Assembly (NCBI GenBank): GCA_029547705.1
Contig: JAKPOU010000068.1
Span: 62,001-126,000 of the forward strand
DNA length: 64,000 nucleotides
Reading direction: 5' to 3'
From: Bacteroidota bacterium
Lineage (GTDB): Bacteria; Bacteroidota; Bacteroidia; Bacteroidales; VadinHA17
Each line of letters begins with the position of its first letter. Position 1 is the stretch's first letter. The translations under genes and the position numbers were made by a program. Of this stretch, positions 35,336 to 43,630 are shown piece by piece. A model generated the notes under the pieces. That model was given only the letters and a program-made list of their open reading frames with translations. It did no database searches and had not been told where the DNA came from.

Positions 35336-35833
35336 CTACAGGGCATTGAGTGCCGCATCATAATCGGGTTCCTGAACAATTTCAGGCACCAGTTCATTGT
35401 ATTTCACCACTCCGTTCTCGTCGATGACCACAATGCTTCTGGCATATAATCCCGCGAGAGGGCCGTCTGTAATTCCGATTCCGTATGCTTTCCCGAAATC
35501 ACTGTCGCGGAAGCCCGATAAAGTTAATACATTATTTATTCCTTCCGTTGAACAGAAGCGACCGTGCGCAAAAGGCAGATCCTTGGAGATGGCCAGTACC
35601 CTGACGCCGGGTTTTCCGGCAGCCAGTTCATTGAATTTTCTCACCGAGGTTGCACAAACCGGGGTGTCAAGACTGGGAAAAATGTTCAGTATAAGCTTTT
35701 CTCCCTTCAGATCGGAAAGTCTGAGACTGTCAAGATCTGATTTTACGAGTGTGAAATCAGGTGCCTGGCTTCCCGCCCGGGGAAGATTGCCGGATGTGGT
35801 GACCGGATTTCCATGAAAAGTAATTTTTGCCAT
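35336..35833 (-). CDS. tpx: Thiol peroxidase (Tpx)
   Basis: Atypical 2-Cys peroxiredoxin that reduces lipid and hydrogen peroxides using thioredoxin. Peroxidatic Cys60 is in SLDTPVCATSVRKF and resolving Cys94 is in FAHGRFCSTEG. The start MAKITFHGNPVTTSG at 35833 is the family N-terminus; a five-codon upstream extension to 35848 is less likely. The length of 165 residues is standard. Cytoplasmic, monocistronic. Confidence 0.96.
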   Translation of the reverse strand: MAKITFHGNPVTTSGNLPRAGSQAPDFTLVKSDLDSLRLSDLKGEKLILNIFPSLDTPVCATSVRKFNELAAGKPGVRVLAISKDLPFAHGRFCSTEGINNVLTLSGFRDSDFGKAYGIGITDGPLAGLYARSIVVIDENGVVKYNELVPEIVQEPDYDAALNAL

Positions 35834-35943
35834 AGCTTTTTTCTTCAAAATTAATTAAACTTTTACATGCAGTTAACATTATCAGCGAATGAATTGTTCA
35901 TCTACTTTTAACCGGTTAATGTCTGTAATTGATAAAAAAATAT

Positions 35944-35951
35944 TAGGTTTG
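35944..35951 (+). promoter_or_regulatory. Bacteroidota -7 element before pgk
   Basis: TAGGTTTG matches TAnnTTTG and lies about 43 bp before the pgk ATG. The nearest TTG upstream is too close (12 bp) to be a normal -33 element. Confidence 0.35.
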
Positions 35952-35993
35952 TATGCTTTAAAAATTCCGGGATAAAACCTAAAAAACACAGAT

Positions 35994-37256
35994 ATGAAAA
36001 AGATACAGGATTTCAATTTTAAAGGCATCAGGGCAATTGTACGGGTTGATTTCAATGTGCCTCTCGACAAGGAAACATTTGAAGTAACTGATGATACAAG
36101 GATAAGGGGTGCCTTGCCTACCATAAGGAAGATAACGGGAGACGGGGGCTCATGCATTCTGATGTCACATCTGGGCAGACCGAAGGGACGGATGGAGAAA
36201 TTTTCCCTGAAACCGGTATTGCCGGTTCTTGAAAAGCATCTTGGAATGAAGGTTCTGTTTGCAGATGACTGCCTGGGTGAGTCGGCGGTTAAAATGACTG
36301 CCGGACTGAAGCCGGGGGAAGTGCTTCTGCTTGAGAATGTCCGTTTCTACCCCGAGGAGGAAGGAAAGCCCGTTCTTCCTGATACAGCCACTGAGGAAGA
36401 AAAGAAAGCAGCAAAGGCAGAACTGAAGATCAGGCAGAAAGAGATGGCTCAAAAACTTGCCGGCTATGCCGATGTTTATGTCAATGATGCATTCGGAACT
36501 GCACACAGGGCACATGCCAGTACTGCCGTCATTGCCGGTTTTTTCCCGGGCGACCGTAAGATGTTCGGATTCCTGATTGACAGTGAACTGGCTGCTATGG
36601 ACAAGGTGCTGAAGGATGCAGGCAGACCCTTCACCGCGGTTATGGGAGGTGCAAAGGTTTCCGACAAGATACTGATCATTGAAAACCTTCTCGACAGGGT
36701 TGACAACCTGATCATAGGAGGGGGAATGACATATACCTTCATCAGGGCGATGGGAGGCAGGACGGGCAATTCCTTGTGTGAAGAGGACAAGCTGGATGTG
36801 GCAAGGGCAATAATTGAGAAAGCCAGGGAAAAGGGTGTGAATTTCCTGCTGCCGGTCGACGGTGTCAATGCCGACAGGTTTGATGCCGGAGCCGATACCT
36901 ATGTGTCTGCCATTGATGACGTACGGGACGGATGGATGGGGCTGGACATCGGAGAGGAAAGCATCAGGCTTTTTGAAGATGTGATAGTGAAATCGAAAAC
37001 CGTTCTCTGGAACGGACCTATGGGCGTATTTGAAATAGATAAGTTTGCTGCCGGAACAACAGCCATTGCCAGGGCAGTTGCAAAGGCAACGGAACAGGGT
37101 GCCTTCACCCTGATTGGCGGAGGAGATTCCGTTGCTGCAATAAACAAAAACGGCCTGGCCGACAAGGTGAGCTACGTTTCTACTGGAGGCGGTGCAATGC
37201 TTGAATACATGGAAGGGAAGATACTGCCGGGAATCGCTGCCATCAGGGGTGATTGA
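35994..37256 (+). CDS. pgk: Phosphoglycerate kinase
   Basis: Glycolytic enzyme converting 1,3-bisphosphoglycerate and ADP to 3-phosphoglycerate and ATP. Diagnostic blocks are [11 protein letters not shown] (17-27), [47 protein letters not shown] and the nucleotide-loop GGGDSVAAI. The length of 420 residues fits the longer Bacteroidota version, with an insertion of about 20 charged residues ([14 protein letters not shown]) near residue 130. Single gene. Confidence 0.97.
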   Translation: MKKIQDFNFKGIRAIVRVDFNVPLDKETFEVTDDTRIRGALPTIRKITGDGGSCILMSHLGRPKGRMEKFSLKPVLPVLEKHLGMKVLFADDCLGESAVKMTAGLKPGEVLLLENVRFYPEEEGKPVLPDTATEEEKKAAKAELKIRQKEMAQKLAGYADVYVNDAFGTAHRAHASTAVIAGFFPGDRKMFGFLIDSELAAMDKVLKDAGRPFTAVMGGAKVSDKILIIENLLDRVDNLIIGGGMTYTFIRAMGGRTGNSLCEEDKLDVARAIIEKAREKGVNFLLPVDGVNADRFDAGADTYVSAIDDVRDGWMGLDIGEESIRLFEDVIVKSKTVLWNGPMGVFEIDKFAAGTTAIARAVAKATEQGAFTLIGGGDSVAAINKNGLADKVSYVSTGGGAMLEYMEGKILPGIAAIRGD

Positions 37257-37349
37257 ACCGGCAGGACCGGCCGGAACGGTAAAGGGTGACCGTAAGGGCC
37301 GACCGGAAACGGATCCCGGATCTGCGGGAAATGCCTTATCTTTGTTGTT

Positions 37350-37889
37350 ATGGGAAATGTCAGGGGAAAAATTGTATCAATATTGCTGCTGGCTGCAGTG
37401 CTCCTTATATCCTGTGACAGGAAAAAAGAACCGGAACGCAGCGGGACTGCCACTATTGACAATGAACTGGTTTTAGACAAGGAACTTCAGACCTATGTAA
37501 ATTACGGATTCCTGTTTTCCGAGGCAAGGCTTGCATCAAATGTTGAAAGTCCCAGGCCTGACATCACAGTTTTCAGGGATGGGGACAAAATATCACTCGA
37601 TGCAAACAATTTAAGTCCTTCGTTTTACAAATACGGGGAATACAACAGTCAGCAGGAAGCAGCAGAGGCTTTCAGAAATCTCTCATCTGCAACCGTAAGC
37701 CGCTGGGAAGAGCGTGCAACCATGCTGAAAATAAACCAGATCTGGCTGTATCGTTCAAACACCGAGCGCTATGCAAAAATCAGAATAATTTCCATCCAGC
37801 TGGAAAACAGGTCTTTGCAGGAATATGTCAAATGCACCTTTGAGTGGGTTTACCAGCCTGACGGATCTTTAAACTTTCCCGGCAAATGA
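37350..37889 (+). CDS. Lipoprotein of unknown function
   Basis: A 179-residue predicted lipoprotein: hydrophobic N-terminus and lipobox LLISC followed by a charged, disordered stretch (DRKKEPERSGT). The rest is a mixed alpha/beta domain with no motif I recognise. A TATCTTTG element sits only 6 bp before the ATG, which would imply a nearly leaderless transcript if real. The stop overlaps the next gene's ATG by four bases, so the two are translationally coupled; the significance of pairing a lipoprotein with a LuxE-like acyltransferase is unknown. Confidence 0.75.
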   Translation: MGNVRGKIVSILLLAAVLLISCDRKKEPERSGTATIDNELVLDKELQTYVNYGFLFSEARLASNVESPRPDITVFRDGDKISLDANNLSPSFYKYGEYNSQQEAAEAFRNLSSATVSRWEERATMLKINQIWLYRSNTERYAKIRIISIQLENRSLQEYVKCTFEWVYQPDGSLNFPGK

Positions 37890-38875
37890 AGCCGGATCTG
37901 GTAAATAGAATTTTCAGCATCTCACAACAAACGGATTTTCAGGCTATAACCCTCGAAATATTTAAGCTGCAGTCAGAAAAAAACCGGGTTTACAGGGATT
38001 TTATCGGATATCTCGGTATTGATCCTGCTGCTGTGAAACGGCCGGAGGATATTCCCTTCCTTCCCGCAGGATTTTTCAGGAATCACAGGGTGGTCACCGG
38101 ATCCGGAAGCGCAAAGCTGGTTTTCGGGAGCAGCGGTACCGGCGGGGAGATGACCAGCCGGCATTACATTGCTGATCCGGAGATTTATGAAATGAGTTTC
38201 CAGGGAGGCTTTCAGCTTTTTTACGGGGATCCCTCAGAATATTTTATTGCCGCTCTTCTGCCATCCTATGCCGAAAGAGCCAATTCATCACTGATTTACA
38301 TGGCCCGCGGCCTTATAGGGAAAAGTAACTGTCGGTACAGCGGTTTTTACGGGAAGAACATTGAGGAGCTGCTGGAGAACATACAGGAAGCCAGGGCCGC
38401 GAAGAGGAAAATAATCCTGCTGGGTGTCAGTTTTGCCCTTCTTGATCTGGCCGAAAAATATTCACCCGATCTTTCAGGGGTTATTGTAATGGAAACAGGC
38501 GGAATGAAGGGCAGGAGAAAGGAGATAATAAGGGAAGAACTCCATGCTGTTCTGAAGAAAGGGTTTAACGTGGATAAAATTCATTCTGAATACGGGATGA
38601 CCGAACTGCTGAGCCAGGCATATTCAGCGGGTGACGGCCTTTTCCGCTGTCCGCCTTGGATGAGGATACTCATCAGGGATCCGCGTGATCCTCTCTGCCT
38701 GCTGGAAGGAACGGGGCAGTCAGGCGGAATAAATATCATTGACCTCGCAAATATTCATTCCTGTTCATTCATTGCAAGCGACGATCTTGGCAGGATGGAA
38801 GAAAACGGCAGCTTTGAGGTGCTCGGCCGTTTTGACAGCAGCGATATCCGCGGCTGCAATCTGCTTATGGAATAG
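37886..38875 (+). CDS. LuxE/PaaK-like acyl-protein synthetase family protein
   Basis: Member of the adenylate-forming superfamily resembling LuxE acyl-protein synthetase. The phosphate-binding loop is LVFGSSGTGGEMTSRHY near residue 77; later blocks are VIVMETGGMKGRR and the motif SEYGMTELLSQAYS (about residues 232-245). The C-terminus has DDLGRMEENGSFEVLGRFDSSDIRGCN, typical of a hinge and cap. The length of 329 is LuxE-like, shorter than PaaK. It probably activates a carboxylate or acyl group; the substrate is unknown and no luciferase genes are nearby. Start overlaps the lipoprotein gene (ATGA). Confidence 0.8.
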   Translation: MKPDLVNRIFSISQQTDFQAITLEIFKLQSEKNRVYRDFIGYLGIDPAAVKRPEDIPFLPAGFFRNHRVVTGSGSAKLVFGSSGTGGEMTSRHYIADPEIYEMSFQGGFQLFYGDPSEYFIAALLPSYAERANSSLIYMARGLIGKSNCRYSGFYGKNIEELLENIQEARAAKRKIILLGVSFALLDLAEKYSPDLSGVIVMETGGMKGRRKEIIREELHAVLKKGFNVDKIHSEYGMTELLSQAYSAGDGLFRCPPWMRILIRDPRDPLCLLEGTGQSGGINIIDLANIHSCSFIASDDLGRMEENGSFEVLGRFDSSDIRGCNLLME

Positions 38876-38901
38876 TTTCCGAAAACCCAGCAGTCCGTAA
38901 G

Positions 38902-40113
38902 CTACAGTCCCAGTCTGGTTCTGACAGCAGGGGGTATAGCATCCTTATGAACCATTATGAAAAGTGTCTTGGCGCGGACATAGCTTTCCGACATGTAAAG
39001 GTATCCGCCGAATGCATTCCGTTCCGTACCCCACGAGTTTTTGGTTTTGTAGTATTTGGTACCGTTCTGGTCCTTAACGATTCCGGTGAGATGCATCAGG
39101 TGATCGTCGGTGGTGGTGAAGTTCTCATAACCGGCCTGCCTGATCTCCTGGCTTATGTTCATTTCCGGACCCGGAGATTCAATTTCCTGGGTTGAAGTGG
39201 TTCCGGTTCTCTGAGCCGGACTTCTTTCAAACCTGTCCCTGTCGGTTGCAGGGCCGCCTGCCGCCGGCAGGCCGGCAGGCATCACCGCATATCCCTTCTG
39301 ATGGGAAAACCCGGGTTCACTGACATCTCCGTCCCAGTTTACCGTATAACCCTGATTAAAGGCATAGTCCATTATCTCAATAAGTTCATCAAGGGGAACA
39401 TTGTAAAAACGTTCCATTGCCCAGTTGTCGGGCACCTCAAGGATACCCCTGGTATAAAAGGGAAAATGGGTGAACGATGTTATCTCTACATAGTCTGAGC
39501 TGTTGATGCCCAGGGAGGCGGCAAAACTCTTCGGGGTATAGGTACTGCCCCTGTAGGTGAAGGATTGGGGAACTTCTCCCAGGTAGGTATCCAGGATGGA
39601 ACCCAGTATCTTTTTATACTGGTCACTTTCATTCCTTCTCTGAACGGGAACAGGTGCCACGGCATTGATGAACTCCTGCAGTTCACTGTGGTTATGTGTC
39701 GGGGATCCGTAATTGAGGCCGGGATAGACTTCATCCGGGACTATGCCGTATTCAGTGAAAACGTTCATCCAGTCATGCGAGAGACCGCCGGGACCGAGAT
39801 TTCCCTTCCCCCTGCGCAGGTAATTGTCTCTCAGCCGTTTCTCGTAATTCTTACGTACAATGAACATTTCAGAAAGGTCATATTCGCCTTTTCCCATCCG
39901 GAGTAATTCCGATTCTATAAATGAAGTTGTTGCAAAGCACCAGCATGTACCGGTTGCAGCCTGGTTCTTCACGGGAGTTGCCTTCAGGTCAATCACGCTG
40001 GTGAATTTGTATCCCTCCGGGGCGGGGGATGCGGATGCTTTATCTTTCCTCTGTGCCTGTACTGAAAGAGCAAGAACAAGGGAAAGTGTCAGAAGCAGGA
40101 TTTGTTTTTTCAT
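38902..40113 (-). CDS. Exported C1-family cysteine peptidase (bleomycin hydrolase-like)
   Basis: Papain-like peptidase of the bleomycin hydrolase/PepC type. A signal peptide (1-20, ending VQAQ) indicates export. The active site is Q51-AATGT-C57-W, with the His in DDHLMHLTG and the Asn in KTKNSWGT near residues 365-370. The 403-residue length is shorter than cytoplasmic PepC (about 450). Residues encoded around 39256-39280 (MPAGLPAAGGPA) come from a GC-rich palindromic repeat that appears inserted in the reading frame, near the region that normally carries conserved acidic residues. Confidence 0.88.
   Translation of the reverse strand: MKKQILLLTLSLVLALSVQAQRKDKASASPAPEGYKFTSVIDLKATPVKNQAATGTCWCFATTSFIESELLRMGKGEYDLSEMFIVRKNYEKRLRDNYLRRGKGNLGPGGLSHDWMNVFTEYGIVPDEVYPGLNYGSPTHNHSELQEFINAVAPVPVQRRNESDQYKKILGSILDTYLGEVPQSFTYRGSTYTPKSFAASLGINSSDYVEITSFTHFPFYTRGILEVPDNWAMERFYNVPLDELIEIMDYAFNQGYTVNWDGDVSEPGFSHQKGYAVMPAGLPAAGGPATDRDRFERSPAQRTGTTSTQEIESPGPEMNISQEIRQAGYENFTTTDDHLMHLTGIVKDQNGTKYYKTKNSWGTERNAFGGYLYMSESYVRAKTLFIMVHKDAIPPAVRTRLGL
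39256..39280. repeat. GC-rich palindrome inside the C1 peptidase gene
   Basis: GCCTGCCG-C-CGGCAGGC (39256-39272) is an 8-bp perfect inverted repeat with one central base, followed directly by another CGGCAGGC (39273-39280). The 25 bp stand out against the AT-richer gene and add a small Pro/Ala/Gly stretch without breaking the frame. It resembles a REP-type element. Confidence 0.75.
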
Positions 40114-40126
40114 GGAATCAAAGATT

Positions 40127-40492
40127 TTATTTTAAGCCTGGATAGTATGCATTTTCAATGTGCTCAATTCTGTAATGACAGCCTTTCCTGATTACGGATA
40201 TGATATCGAAGCGGCTGTCCTTATCGATGCTGTTTCTTTTAATATATCTCTCGGCAGCTAATATAAGCGATTTTTGTTTTCCGGCAGTTACCGCACCGGC
40301 GGGATCAACAAGGCAGTCTGCTGATCTGGTCTTCACTTCGGCGAAAATCATGAATTCCTCATTTTCCGCAATGATGTCAACCTCCAGTCTGCCGGATTTC
40401 CAGTTGCGGCACAGTATCCTGTATCCCTTTCCGGCAAGGTATTTTGCCGCCTCTTCCTCGCCCTTCCTTCCCAGATCGTACGATTCGGCCAT
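40127..40492 (-). CDS. YraN/UPF0102 family endonuclease-like protein
   Basis: A 121-residue protein of the YraN family, which has a Holliday-junction-resolvase-like restriction endonuclease fold; biological role unproven. It begins LGRKGEEEAAKYLAGKGYRIL, followed by the catalytic-type EVDIIAENEEFMIFAEVKTR (D...ExK). ATG 40492 is the natural start; the longer frame to 40591 lies inside the response regulator gene. One base separates it from the regulator stop. Confidence 0.92.
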   Translation of the reverse strand: MAESYDLGRKGEEEAAKYLAGKGYRILCRNWKSGRLEVDIIAENEEFMIFAEVKTRSADCLVDPAGAVTAGKQKSLILAAERYIKRNSIDKDSRFDIISVIRKGCHYRIEHIENAYYPGLK

Positions 40493-40493
40493 T

Positions 40494-41135
40494 TCAGATC
40501 TCGATAAGCTTGTTTTTGATGGCGAAAAGGATGAGGCTGGCAGTATTTTTTGAATTTGTTTTTCCGAGAAGGTTTGCCCTGTGCTTATCAACAGTCCGCT
40601 TGCTTATAAACAACTCATCGGCTATTTCCTGATTGGACAGCCCCTCACAGATTTTTGCCAGTATCTCCTTCTCTCTCCGGCTGAGGTTGGCCGACTTGCT
40701 CTCGTGTTCCCGGTGTTTTATCCTCTGGATGACATGATGCAGCAGTTCCTGTGAAAAGTAAGTGCCTCCCTTCATCACGGCAATAATGGCATCCCGCACT
40801 TCTGAAATGGCTGAATCCTTGAGAAGGAAGCCCTTTACGCCGGCATCAACCATCCGGTAATAATAATCCTCCTCCCCGTACATGGAAAGGGCAATTACCC
40901 GCATGTCAGGGTTGATCCTGAGGCCTTTCCTGGTTGCCTCAATGCCGTCCATCTCGGGCATGTTGATATCCATCAGGGCAATATCTGCCGTTATTGAGGG
41001 CAGCAGTTTCAGGAATTCATATCCGTTTGAGGCTTCCCCCACCACTTCAAGGTCGTCAAATGAATTGAGAAGGATCTTCAATCCGTTCCGGAACAGCTGG
41101 TGATCATCAATAATGATTATGCTTGTCTTTTCCAT
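40494..41135 (-). CDS. NarL/LuxR-type response regulator
   Basis: Two-component transcription factor. The receiver domain has acidic IDDH (9-12), phospho-acceptor Asp56 in ALMDINMPEMDG, and Lys in FLLKDSA. A C-terminal LuxR-type HTH (LSRREKEILAKICEGLSNQEIADELFISKRTVDKHRANLLGKT) covers residues 145-190. ATG 41135 preferred to 41156. It lies 60 bp after the histidine kinase gene on the same strand, so the two form a cognate pair. Targets are not apparent. Confidence 0.93.
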   Translation of the reverse strand: MEKTSIIIIDDHQLFRNGLKILLNSFDDLEVVGEASNGYEFLKLLPSITADIALMDINMPEMDGIEATRKGLRINPDMRVIALSMYGEEDYYYRMVDAGVKGFLLKDSAISEVRDAIIAVMKGGTYFSQELLHHVIQRIKHREHESKSANLSRREKEILAKICEGLSNQEIADELFISKRTVDKHRANLLGKTNSKNTASLILFAIKNKLIEI

Positions 41136-41196
41136 CAGTATATTACTGTGCGGCATCAGTCTGCACCATGATGCATTACTGACGGTTCCGCCTGTT

Positions 41197-42147
41197 TTAC
41201 CAGTCCATTACCCTGATCAGTGCGTTTGTCCCCTTGCCGGGAGAGCTCTCAAGAACAAAAACTCCTTCAACGGTTCTTACGCGTGTTTCGATATTCGAAA
41301 TCCCCATGCCCTTCGTATCCTCCCTGCTCAGTTTTGAAGTGTCAAATCCTCTCCCGTTATCGGAAAACTGCAATGTAACAAATTTATCATGTTTATTCAG
41401 CTCAATTTCTATTTTTGAGGCTCCTGAATGCTGAATGGCATTGTTGATAAGCTCACATACAGCGCGGTAAATCACAACCTCCTTGTCAGAGTCAAGCCGG
41501 TAGTTTTCAAGATCCGACTTGAAGTCTATTTCCACCGTCCCGGTCTGGTTTATCTTTGTGACAAAGGCCCCAATCGCGCTGGAAAGCCCGAAGTTCTCAA
41601 GAATATGGGGACTGAGATTGTTGGATATATCCTTTATCGTGCTTATTGCCTCATTGACCAGGTGGTTTGTGTTTTTGAGGATCTCCGTGCCTGACGGATC
41701 GCTTATGCGCTGGGCAAGTGAGGTGAGTGACATTTTCACCGTGGACAGTATCGGGCCCAGTCCGTCATGAAGGTCTTTTGCAAAGCGCTTCCTCTCATTC
41801 TCCTCGGTGTTGATGATGGCGTTCAGAACTCTTTTTTCAGTACGCGACCTGTCAATGTCGGCCTTCTTGAGTGAATAGAATATCTCCCTTATCAGCACAA
41901 CTCCTATTATAATCATGAATGAGATAACCACGCCCAGCCATTCATCTATCATCTGCCACATGTAGGAGGGAGTTCCCCTGAGCAGTTCCGAGAGCTGTAT
42001 GAATTTGCGCACTGCCATAAGCAGAAACGACAGGGAAAGAAGTATCCATGACAGCCTGTACCTGGTCATTTTCATGAATCCGAAGGCTATCGACGCTGCT
42101 ATTATCTGCAATATTATTGAAATGATAAGGGCTATGAGTCGTACCAT
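41197..42147 (-). CDS. NarX/DesK-type sensor histidine kinase
   Basis: Membrane sensor kinase with three N-terminal hydrophobic segments (about 4-24, 31-47, 68-88) and little periplasmic sequence, suggesting a membrane-embedded or cytoplasmic signal. The HisKA_3 dimerisation helix has ERKRFAKDLHDGLGP, phospho-acceptor His127. The ATPase domain has CELINNAIQHSG (N box), FSDNGRGFD (G1) and GMGISNIETRV. The partner is the NarL-type regulator downstream. The -7-like element at 42169-42176 is upstream. Confidence 0.92.
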   Translation of the reverse strand: MVRLIALIISIILQIIAASIAFGFMKMTRYRLSWILLSLSFLLMAVRKFIQLSELLRGTPSYMWQMIDEWLGVVISFMIIIGVVLIREIFYSLKKADIDRSRTEKRVLNAIINTEENERKRFAKDLHDGLGPILSTVKMSLTSLAQRISDPSGTEILKNTNHLVNEAISTIKDISNNLSPHILENFGLSSAIGAFVTKINQTGTVEIDFKSDLENYRLDSDKEVVIYRAVCELINNAIQHSGASKIEIELNKHDKFVTLQFSDNGRGFDTSKLSREDTKGMGISNIETRVRTVEGVFVLESSPGKGTNALIRVMDW

Positions 42148-42168
42148 CCCGGCAATGAGGTTTTAATG

Positions 42169-42176
42169 CAAAAATA
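42169..42176 (-). promoter_or_regulatory. Bacteroidota -7 element before the histidine kinase
   Basis: The minus strand reads TATTTTTG (TAnnTTTG), 22 bp before the start codon at 42147. No clear -33 partner. Confidence 0.35.
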
Positions 42177-42205
42177 GAGGTATTTATTTAATTGTACCTT
42201 TTTTT

Positions 42206-42213
42206 TACCTTTG
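42206..42213 (+). promoter_or_regulatory. Bacteroidota -7 element before the KDO transferase gene
   Basis: TACCTTTG matches TAnnTTTG, 17 bp before the ATG at 42231. The divergent kinase promoter lies only about 30 bp away. Confidence 0.4.
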
Positions 42214-42230
42214 TCAATTCTGTAAAAGCC

Positions 42231-43475
42231 ATGATACTTTTATACAGACTGGGAATATTATTTTATTCGGTAACAGCCATGCTGATTTCGCCCTTCAGCA
42301 GCAAGGCGAAACTTCTGGTGAGGGGCCGCCGCAACTCTTTCAGGGTCATAAGGGATAAGCGGATACAGGGCGACAGATACGTATGGATGCATTGTGCCTC
42401 GCTCGGGGAGTTTGAGCAGGGCAGGCCGGTTATTGAGGCAATAAGGGAAAAGTTTCCGGAATTCAGGATACTGCTTACATTTTTCTCTCCTTCCGGCTAT
42501 GAAGTCCGGAAGAATTATCCCGGGGCGGATATAGTCTGCTATCTGCCTTCAGACACCGGGCGGAATGCGGCGAAACTTCTGGATGCAGTAAAACCGGAAC
42601 TTGTTATTTTCGTGAAATACGAATACTGGAAGTATTACCTGGAGGCCGTAGCTCAAAGGGGAATACCGCTTCTCCTTGTTTCAGCTCTTTTCAGGAGGGA
42701 ACAGATCTTTTTCCGCTGGTACGGGGCTTTCTTCAGGAAAATACTGGAAAACTTCAGTCATATATTTGTTCAGGATGAGGGATCGGCTGAAAAGCTTGAA
42801 AGTCTGGGTGTCAGGAATGTCACGGTTTCCGGTGACACCAGGTTTGACAGGGTTCTGGAGATAGCAGCCGCGGCAAAGTCCATTTCACAGATAGAGAGCT
42901 TCAGGGGGAGTGAAAAACTGTTTCTTGCGGGAAGCAGCTGGAAGCCGGATGAAGAAATCATTGTACGATATATAAATGATAATCCTGGCAGAATGAAGTG
43001 GGTTTTTGCCCCGCATGAAACCGACAGGGCAAATATAGACAGGCTTGTTAAACTTTTCAGGGTGAAATGTGTTAGATTTTCTGAGTACGGTGAAGGGGAA
43101 AAGGACGCAAGAGTTATGATAATTGATAATGTCGGCATGCTTTCGTCAGCCTACAGGTATGCATATATTGCTGCAGTGGGCGGAGGATTCGGCAGGGGAA
43201 TACATAATATCCTTGAGCCGGCCACCTGGGGGGTTCCCGTATTATTCGGGCCCAATCATGAAAAATTCAGGGAAGCCCTCAATCTGATTTACCTGGGAGG
43301 GGCAAAATCTTTCAGTAATTATGATGAGTTCAGGTCAGTTCTTGAAGACCTTTCAGAAAATCCGGCATTTTATGAAAGATCTTCCCTTGCAGCTTCGGAA
43401 TATGTGAGAGAAAATGCGGGAGCCACAAAGAAAATCATGGAATGGATCAGCAGTGAAGTTATTAACAGCATATGA
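42231..43475 (+). CDS. waaA: 3-deoxy-D-manno-octulosonate (KDO) transferase
   Basis: GT30 enzyme that adds KDO to lipid A on the inner membrane, the first step of LPS core assembly. A single N-terminal anchor (MILLYRLGILFYSVTAMLI) is followed by MHCASLGEFEQGRPVIEAI with the catalytic Glu, LTFFSPSGYEVRKNY, DTRFDRVLE and the C-terminal VGGGFGRGIHNILEP CMP-KDO binding block. The ATG at 42231 is preferred to a TTG at 42192. Length about 414 residues is standard. Confidence 0.95.
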   Translation: MILLYRLGILFYSVTAMLISPFSSKAKLLVRGRRNSFRVIRDKRIQGDRYVWMHCASLGEFEQGRPVIEAIREKFPEFRILLTFFSPSGYEVRKNYPGADIVCYLPSDTGRNAAKLLDAVKPELVIFVKYEYWKYYLEAVAQRGIPLLLVSALFRREQIFFRWYGAFFRKILENFSHIFVQDEGSAEKLESLGVRNVTVSGDTRFDRVLEIAAAAKSISQIESFRGSEKLFLAGSSWKPDEEIIVRYINDNPGRMKWVFAPHETDRANIDRLVKLFRVKCVRFSEYGEGEKDARVMIIDNVGMLSSAYRYAYIAAVGGGFGRGIHNILEPATWGVPVLFGPNHEKFREALNLIYLGGAKSFSNYDEFRSVLEDLSENPAFYERSSLAASEYVRENAGATKKIMEWISSEVINSI

Positions 43476-43630
43476 TGAAAACTTGTTTATAACCTGTTGG
43501 CAATTACCTTGTGCATATAGTTAAAAGGGCCGTAAATTCGGCTTTCTCCCGATTTGCGGGCTGTTTTTTGGAAAAAAGTGAAACCGGTTAATAATAATTA
43601 TGTTACAGTATTAAACCTAAACCAGAATGA

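Noticed and set aside
43540-43570. Terminator after the KDO transferase gene
   Set aside because: Stem of only about four base pairs (CCCG/CGGG) before a T run; too weak to call.
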